Assembly: GCA_013368315.1 (NCBI GenBank)
Contig: JAACJM010000197.1
Coordinates: 1-64,000 of the forward strand
From: Tetrapyrgos nigripes
Lineage: Eukaryota; Basidiomycota; Agaricomycetes; Agaricales; Campanellaceae
DNA length: 64,000 nucleotides
Reading direction: 5' to 3'
In this document: positions 58,003 to 64,000 of the stretch, one piece after another
Layout: each line of letters opens with the position of its first letter
Position numbering within the stretch: position 1 is the stretch's first letter
Notes under the pieces: model-generated
Seen by the model: the letters and a program-made list of their open reading frames with translations, nothing else
The model's database searches: none
Told to the model about the DNA's origin: nothing
Made by a program: the position numbers and the translations under genes

Positions 58003-60286
58003 ATGGGCTGGCATGCGCTATCTTTAACCAAACGTGCACGAAATGACACAGAAGAGAAGAACAAGCTTTACATCCATGCCCTTGCTCGCTACCAGGAACT
58101 GCAAGGTCAAACTGGTGAGAAATCACCTGCAGGTTTCCGAACTGTCTGTACCCAGATTTCCGCCGAGTATCGTCGGGAAACTGGTGTAAACATACCCTTG
58201 AGCCATGCTACACTTCGTGCCATGGTCAATGGTCGCGTTCTCCGTGCAGAGTCCAATGCAGCCAAGAGCTGGATTAATGCAGCGGAGGCTGACCAGATTA
58301 TCGAGTTTGCAATAGAATGTGTGGAATGGGGGCACCCTCTAGATCAGGCACGTCTTGCAGAGCACGCAAACGAGATAATCAAGGCACGATTACCAACTTT
58401 TCCAGGTGTCGGCAAGAACTGGCCTGCTCGTTTCATCGAAAAGCACTCCAACCGCCTCCATACATACCATGCCGCCGCACTAGATACTCTCCGTGGACAA
58501 GCCGTGAACCCTGCGAACAACAAACTTTATTTTCGTATCATTGGTAATCTGGCAGAGTCTGGGAATGATGGAGAGCCACTGGATCCAAAAAATGTCTATA
58601 CCATGGATGAGATCGGAGTGACAGAGCAAAGTGGAGTACGAAAGAAGGTTATTGGAAGGAAAGGAAAGAAGATGCAGTACCAAAATAGAGGGGGAGGAAG
58701 GGAAATAACGACAATCATTTTCTGTATCTGTGCAGACAGAACAGTTGTGCCACCAATCATCATTTTCAAGGCCAAAGCTTATGGCGTGTCGTGGCTTGAT
58801 GGAAATCCAGCTAACGCAAGGTACTTGTGTCCTATCCGATCACAGTCTGACATATGCTGATAGATTTAGTGTCGGATACTCCAAGAAAGGTTGGGTCACT
58901 AACCAGATTGGCGTTGCTTGGGCAAAACACTTCAACCTTCACACACGCGCAAAAGCAAATGGACACTACCGCTCTCTTACTGTTGACAGCCATGTTTCCC
59001 ACTGTTCCCGAGCATTCCTGAAGTACTGCCGAGAAAATTGTATTCATGTTCCTGCATATGTCGCCCACGGTACTCACATCTACTCGGTTCTCAATGTCAT
59101 CGTCTTCAGTCCCTTGAAGAAAGCATTTGGTGAAGAACGTGACAAGCATTATAGAGAGACGGGAGAACGACTCAACAAGGATACATTTGCGTTGATATGG
59201 GCCTGGGCACAGCTGGGCTCAGTCACTGAAGACCTTGTGAAAACAGGATTTCGAAAGACAGGATTATGGCCAGTGGACCCTACTGTCATTACCGAGGACA
59301 TGCTGGCGCCAAGCAAGGACACGTCATGGAAAGCCTTTACCCCCATAGAACCATCAGCTCCTGTGAAGATCGTGCGAGACTTGATGATAGATGCAATATA
59401 GCCTCTACCTGCCATAGAGGAAAGAAGTGAGATGGAAGAAGAGCTGGAGGAGGATGCACCTTCATCAAGCCGCAGCCAATTCATTTCCCCCAACCACCAT
59501 CGTCGAGTGTGATCCACCGTCTCCGAGCTCCGTGATTCAGAACTCGGTTTTCTCGTCTCATCCTCCCCTATCAAACCATCAGCAGAGCCACCTGAACTTC
59601 GAACGGCTACTATTTCTCCTGTGAAGTTACGTCCAACGGGGAATATTGCAAAACTCTTGGAGCGAGAGCCGGTGACAAATGCAGAGAAGGAGCTGAGGGA
59701 TGCCATACGGGTTCTCCATGGAAAATCCGAGGCCTACAAGGAACAAGCACTGCAAACGCAGGCTACTGGTGTGCTGCAACAAATGTATTGTGGTCAGTTG
59801 CACAAGAAACTGTTGGCGAAGGAGGAGAGAGGAAAACGAAAAAAAGGATGGCTTGCAAGTGAAGGATTGCCTGTCCTTATGACTGGTGATGAGCATTTTA
59901 AAAAGGTTGTGGAACACAAAGAGGCACAGAAGGAAGAAGAACAGAAGAAAAGAGAAAGGAAGGCAGCAAAGGAGAAGCAGGCTCAGGAAATTGTGATTTG
60001 GGAGCAGGAAGAAGGGGAAAGGAAGGGAAGAAATGAGAAGCGAAAGGAAGCACTTAATGAGGCTGTTTTGGAGTGGAAGAAGGAGAGAGCTGATGCAAAA
60101 AGTCGACGAGTGAAGCTGAAAGACTGGGAACAGAGTCATCCAAAGCCGAAGGCAAAGGATGCAGAATATGCACTGGAACCAGCAGTTCCCAGGCCAAAAA
60201 TCAAGAAAGTACCAGAGCCCGATGATGGCTATGAAGAGATAGTTGTTAACGAGGACGAGCTGTCCAGCGACGACGACGACGACTGA
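58003..60286 (+). pseudogene. Pogo-type (Tc1/mariner superfamily) transposase, inactive
   Basis: A transposase of the pogo group (HTH_psq plus CENP-B/Tc5-type HTH plus DDE_1). Start at ATG 58003. The N-terminal half has the DNA-binding helices, with ESNAAKSWINAAEADQIIEF and GKNWPARFIEKHSNRLHTY. The DDE_1 catalytic core has the first Asp in NVYTMDEIGV (about 58595) and the second in LTVDSHVSH (about 58985); the third catalytic position is Asn, AAT at 59093 in VLNVIVFSPLKKAF (LDV in the family). A 43-nt intron at 58821-58863 (GTACTT...GATAG) keeps the frame. The same frame runs on through a TAG (59399) and a TGA (59510) into a Lys/Glu-rich coiled-coil tail and an acidic end (SSDDDDD) at 60286. 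So one long protein of about 745 residues has been cut by two nonsense changes and a catalytic change. Terminal inverted repeats were not found. Confidence 0.85.
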
Positions 60287-60950
60287 TGAACTACCGGGTG
60301 TGATGCCTGTCACGCATACTTGTGACCTGACATGACAGGTGTATTGGTGACCCGGAAAAGCCGGTTTTGTGGTTTCTTACTCGCACTACGCATATCTCCC
60401 GACATACGTACCATAATCACTAGTAATTTTACATGTATATACTTTCAATAGTAGAGTACCTTATAATGTCCTTAACTCCTGTATATTTGCTCTCAAACCG
60501 CTGTGCCATGACGTGTTCGTTTTTGGTGTATCGCTCAGTGGTGAAATACTGTACAGTACATAACAAAAATCTTTCTCTACTTTCATGTACAGTACAACGA
60601 GAACGTCTCCTACAACAACATCCCATTGCTCATCATGAATAGTCGGAGTCGGGGATGCCGCGCCCACGCGCGGTGTTACTGGATTCTTATAACCCTGACG
60701 CTTCGGCGTGTGGCTGTGCTCGATAGTTCCTCCGGTCTCCGGTGCCATTTGATCACCGTAACCGGTCACCGGCTGTTGCCGCAAAAACGCATGGTCGGCA
60801 TCAGATCTTTTTTCACCGAAGCCGATATCGGCTTTTGCCGCCACGCCATGTGCCTTGCCTCTTGACAACCTCTACCATCATCTCGCGTCAATGAAGCTCA
60901 GGCTTGCTCAGCGTACTATTCCCTACTATTCCAAGTAACTGATCAAATAA
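60287..60950. other. Intergenic; GC-rich hairpin-forming sequence
   Basis: No gene. Between about 60640 and 60860 short inverted and tandem motifs are dense (CGCGCCCACGCGCG near 60660; CACCGTAACCGGTCACCGGC near 60752, echoed by CACCGAAGCCGATATCGGC near 60814). CpG content is higher here than in the transposons. Confidence 0.5.
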
Positions 60951-60984
60951 GGGTCTCGTTATTGCCACGCGAAGCGGTGGCCCA
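60951..60984 (+). repeat. GGCCTCGTA-family end (left type)
   Basis: GGGTCTCGTTATTGCCACGC then GAAGCGGTGGCCCA; closest to the left end at 21558. Confidence 0.6.
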
Positions 60985-60989
60985 CAAAG

Positions 60990-61215
60990 CCTTCATACAC
61001 AAAGCTATGAGTGCCACGGCCTCGAGAAGTGGAGTGTCTGTCTGTTCGATCATTGCTGGTGATTAATTGTGGAGTCGTTGCTGTTTGAAAAATCTAAGTA
61101 CATAATCGCGGCAAAGCTATGTGGGCCACGGCCTTGAGCAGTGAAAACCCCACATCGTTCTTTCGACAGATTACTGGTCTAGCAGGTGGAGTGTGTGTCA
61201 GTGATTAATTTGGCA
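60990..61215 (+). repeat. Imperfect tandem duplication, about 110-bp unit
   Basis: Unit 1 (about 60998-61085) has AAAGCTATGAGTGCCACGGCC, CTCGAGAAGTGGAGTGTC and GTGATTAATT. Unit 2 (about 61110-61210) has AAAGCTATGTGGGCCACGGC, GGTGGAGTGTGTGTC and GTGATTAATT. A related sequence (AAGCTATGTGGGTCAGC) lies at about 56885. Confidence 0.65.
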
Positions 61216-62191
61216 CAAAACATGTAATATTTGTTCCAATTTTGTCTGAGTACTTGCGCTGGCACTGTGCAAACTATTATTCTTATCCATGGATTCAAAT
61301 ATCATGTCACAATGAGAAGATGATGGGAACTACTGGTTGGAGTCACTTCAACACTCAACGAGAAGGAAAGTATTACTATGTAATTACTATGTTCGATCGT
61401 AAGCAGAACGATGCAGAATTCGTGATCATCTATGATCATCTGTAGATGATAAGGAGCGGGATCCTCGAGTAGTACATACATGACCGGTACCATTTCTTCG
61501 AATGATTTGTCCCTCGTTGTGGCACAAATCCCACTCCGAGGAAATAGCCTTTACTGACACGGTCTGGTCTCTAATTTTGCCTCAGTGATTGTTTGGTCAG
61601 TGGATGTATCTTTGGAATAGTACTCTATCTCATGTCGGCACCAAAGTGAAAGCGGAAGAACGAGGAGTTATTAATAGACATTCGTAACTAACAGGGAGAA
61701 AAGTTTGTTGGTATCTTCGTTGTGGCACAAATCCCGTTCCGAGGAAGCCTGTACTCAGGACAGGGCTCCACAAGTTCGTACAAGATGACTTGCTTTCGAA
61801 TTAGCCACTGTCACTGGAATCAGTCACGCATTAGTTGGACCCGCAGTGAATTTGGCTTAAAGAGTTAGACTGCAATAGTGAAACTGAAGCTAAAAACCGA
61901 TGTGGGGTGTTTGGGTTTGGAATGGCTGTCCAAGTCATATTGATTTCTGCGGTCTTCAATGAACACTTCCTGATCTCCGTATGATTGCTGCAAATCCACT
62001 ACCTGCGCACAACGAAAATGCCCCAGACGTTATGGTGCTCGCTCTGCAGTGCGATTTCGAACTCTGCCGGATTTATCCGTGGCGGGAAAGCGACTGGTAC
62101 GAGAATAGGGATGTGATTAAGTATGCGATGCAGCTTCATTATCTCGAATTGTCAAACCAGCAGCGTAATCCACGGAGATCAGAGGGAACAT
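61216..62191. other. Intergenic, with one direct repeat
   Basis: CGTTGTGGCACAAATCCC followed by (A/G)(C/T)TCCGAGGAA occurs at about 61515 and 61722, 207 bp apart. No gene recognised. Confidence 0.5.
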
Positions 62192-62455
62192 CTCCGCATC
62201 GAGAGGATGAGTAAATCAATTTAGATGATACTGACCCCTTCATCAATTGCGGAATCATACAGTTTTATACCCCAAAACTTTGGAATGTCACTAACCAGTG
62301 TGCCAAATTCTTCCAACGGAATGCGACCTCTTCGCATCGAGAGGGTGAATAGTTTAATTACGGTGATACTGATCCTTCGCTATTTTCAGAATCATACCCC
62401 ACACTTCAGGATATCACGAGCGAGTGTTCTAAAATTTTGTAACGGAACGGGATTT
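62192..62455 (+). repeat. Tandem duplication, about 135-bp unit
   Basis: CGCATCGAGAGG(A/G)TGA, GATACTGA(C/T)CC, AGAATCATAC or GGAATCATAC, and AACGGAA(T/C) occur in the same order in two adjacent copies (about 62197-62333 and 62335-62455). No coding role seen. Confidence 0.75.
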
Positions 62456-62899
62456 AGTAAACGCCTCTTTCGGTGTTTGGCTTTCCAAATTTGAACCAAA
62501 GAAGAGCAGAACTACATCTCCTACTCTTTCTTCGAGTTACAAGCTTACGAGCCCTTACGGCTCCCAAGCAGCATGATTCTTTGAGAGTTCCGCTGTGTTT
62601 TCATCGTTACTCGCACCAATGGAAGATAAATTGGTACAAGTGATTTTTATCATCACGGCTGGTGGCTTGCGGGCTCCTGGTCGTGGTCCGTGGAGCTCGC
62701 CACCGTTCCCCATTGTAGTACCGTTTTTCGGATACTACATTAGTTCCGCTGTCTTCGATTGAGTGCGTCATTCAGTCGATGTTTATGGTCTGGACAGAAT
62801 TGGAGACTAGTATTCGTATTTGGCTGCACGACCCAGACCTGTAATGTAAGTATTCTATATTCTTACTGATACTACTTACATACCCCGACTTTGAACAGG
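62456..62899. other. Intergenic upstream of the secreted-protein gene
   Basis: No gene seen; presumably holds the upstream control region of the gene starting at 62991. CTCGCACCAATGG-type and GC-rich motifs are present, but I cannot assign factors. Confidence 0.4.
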
Positions 62900-62907
62900 T
62901 ATAAAAG
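62900..62907 (+). promoter_or_regulatory. TATA box
   Basis: TATAAAAG, 84-91 bp upstream of the ATG at 62991, followed by a pyrimidine-rich leader. Canonical sequence and spacing for a strongly expressed fungal gene. Confidence 0.7.
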
Positions 62908-62990
62908 CTGGACTATTGCTACCACAAAAACTCAACCAGTTCTCCTCAGATCTTGTTTCTTCTAAAGCTATTCCTACACCAATCACCACC

Positions 62991-63684
62991 ATGATGATGA
63001 AGTCTATTGTCTCTGTCTTTGCCATCTTCGTTGCCACCGTTGCAGCAGAGAGCCATGTTGTCAAGGTCAGTATTTTTTTCAACACTACTTCCCCTGATTT
63101 ATGCTGACATCGTCTTATACTAGCTGGTCAACAACTGTGGTCAGGGTACAGCTGTCTTCGAGGTTGCCGGAGGCAAGCAGTTCACTGGTGCTAGCAACAC
63201 CATTAGTGGTCCTGTCAAAGGTGGTGTTGCTTGGATCAAAGGTGCTTTCGGTTGTGGTGATGCCGATGCCCTCAACTGTGGCGACGTTGAATTCACCCTG
63301 ATCAACCCTGACACCGACCCAAGCAATACCCAAAACGCCGTCAACTACTCCCTCCAGCAGAACGCTGGTCAGACCCACACTTTGTATGTCTCGTTTCTCC
63401 ATTTCACCTGAACGGCGTTGTGTTGATATATGTATGTATTTTAGCAAATATAAGATGGACGTCGTAGCCAACGGTTGCTCTCTCAAACCTAACAACCCCG
63501 GACCTTGCACTGGCCCGACCCAGGCTTCGTGCCCTGGAGCCTTCGTTGGCACCGATCCCGCAGATGGTACTGTCTTCCAATGCTCGGCTGCCGATGTCGG
63601 CGTAAGTTATTCATGATACTGTTGGGGTCATCATTGCTGATCAAGTCTTATTCCTTCCTGTAGCTCACCATCACCTTCTGTTAA
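62991..63684 (+). CDS. Small secreted glycopeptide-like protein, 170 aa, four exons
   Basis: Exons 62991-63065, 63124-63383, 63445-63601 and 63664-63684, with three introns of 58, 61 and 62 nt, all GT(A/C)... to (T/A)AG. The joined frame is open for 170 codons and ends TAA. Start: three ATGs in a row (62991, 62994, 62997); the first after the TATA box is used. The N-terminus is a signal peptide (MMMKSIVSVFAIFVATVAAE), followed by SHVVKLVNNCGQGT. The mature part is Gly/Cys-rich, about 148 residues, with about ten Cys, and ends in LTITFC. That short C-terminal exon and the ending are typical of a basidiomycete family usually annotated as glycopeptide, extracellular and of unknown role. All splice junctions keep phase and CpG codons are kept, so this is an intact host gene, the clearest one in the window. 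Confidence 0.9.
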
Positions 63685-64000
63685 GATGGTATCATCTCAC
63701 TGGCTAAGCCAAGGACCCCAACCATCAAGTTCTCAGAAATGATCAACAAGAGCGTATTTTTGGGGTTTGGAGGTTTGAGGTTGAAAGACTAGTGAAAAAG
63801 GCTTTAGAATAATTTCGTAAATCAACCGGAGATTTCGCAGAGATATACGTTACATTAGTCGACTCCAGATTTCATATAGAAACCATCTCTCACATCGCTC
63901 AACCGTTTCAAAACGTGAAAGCATCACCGACCTTTTGTTTTCGATTGAAGATTTTGTTTATGCCGTGCCGGAACAACATGTAGTCCCCGATTTACCCTTC
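63685..64000. other. 3' flank, nothing recognised
   Basis: Downstream sequence of the glycopeptide-like gene to the window edge; no further gene recognised. Confidence 0.4.

Noticed and set aside
59149..60313. Minus-strand 185- and 228-codon frames rich in Leu/Phe/Cys
   Set aside because: Antisense shadows of the pogo transposase and its Lys/Glu-rich tail (AAG/GAG codons read as CTT/CTC).
1..64000. tRNA, rRNA or other structural RNA genes
   Set aside because: I looked for B-box-like GGTTCRANYC contexts with paired A-boxes and for conserved rRNA stretches and found none that hold; a tRNAscan-SE or Infernal run would settle it.

Overview
The window looks like a transposon-rich, gene-poor segment of a mushroom-forming basidiomycete (Agaricomycetes) genome. 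The evidence is short GT-AG introns (43-66 nt), basidiomycete-type HET-domain genes, a small secreted glycopeptide-like gene, and a typical agaricomycete mobile-element set (chromodomain Ty3/gypsy, PIF/Harbinger, pogo, LINE, DIRS-like reverse transcriptase, Helitron remnant). I saw no rRNA or tRNA gene. Species assignment is not possible from the sequence alone.

Layout. 1-5.85 kb: no recognisable gene. 6.3-17.0 kb: a PIF/Harbinger DNA transposon with a MYB/SANT-like accessory gene (+) and a DDE transposase (-) facing each other tail to tail. The MYB-like gene is split by a Ty3/gypsy chromovirus (7588-14127, target duplication ATGAA), whose gag is split by a solo LTR (9069-9585, target duplication TTTGG): three levels of nesting with exact empty sites. 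17.9-19.5 kb: a decayed DIRS-like RT/RNase H. 21.6-24.4 kb: non-autonomous inverted-repeat elements, including a perfectly bounded 200-bp foldback element. 25.2-29.7 kb: a decayed LINE (-) with the unusual order endonuclease, RNase H, reverse transcriptase and a (GATA)7-type tail. 30.6-49.8 kb: five HET-domain loci (three with long open frames, two pseudogenes), mixed with an MRH-domain receptor-like relic and a repeat-rich secreted Ser/Thr protein gene. 50.4-57 kb: a Helitron-related remnant, a truncated Cys-rich secreted-protein gene and dispersed repeats. 58.0-60.3 kb: a pogo-type transposase relic. 63.0-63.7 kb: an intact four-exon small secreted protein gene with a TATA box.

Two themes join the pieces. 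First, nearly every mobile element and the two HET pseudogenes are broken by TGA codons where family alignment expects arginine (CGA), and catalytic Asp codons preceded by C have become AAT in three unrelated elements. This is the footprint expected from deamination at methylated CpG. The probable host genes (secreted repeat protein, glycopeptide-like gene, HET genes at 30.6, 35.3 and 48.7 kb) keep their reading frames. Second, the HET loci form a locally duplicated family: copies at 30.6/35.3 kb and at 37.5/42.5 kb were duplicated with their upstream regions, and one pair has decayed. All family assignments rest on recalled motifs, not on database searches.
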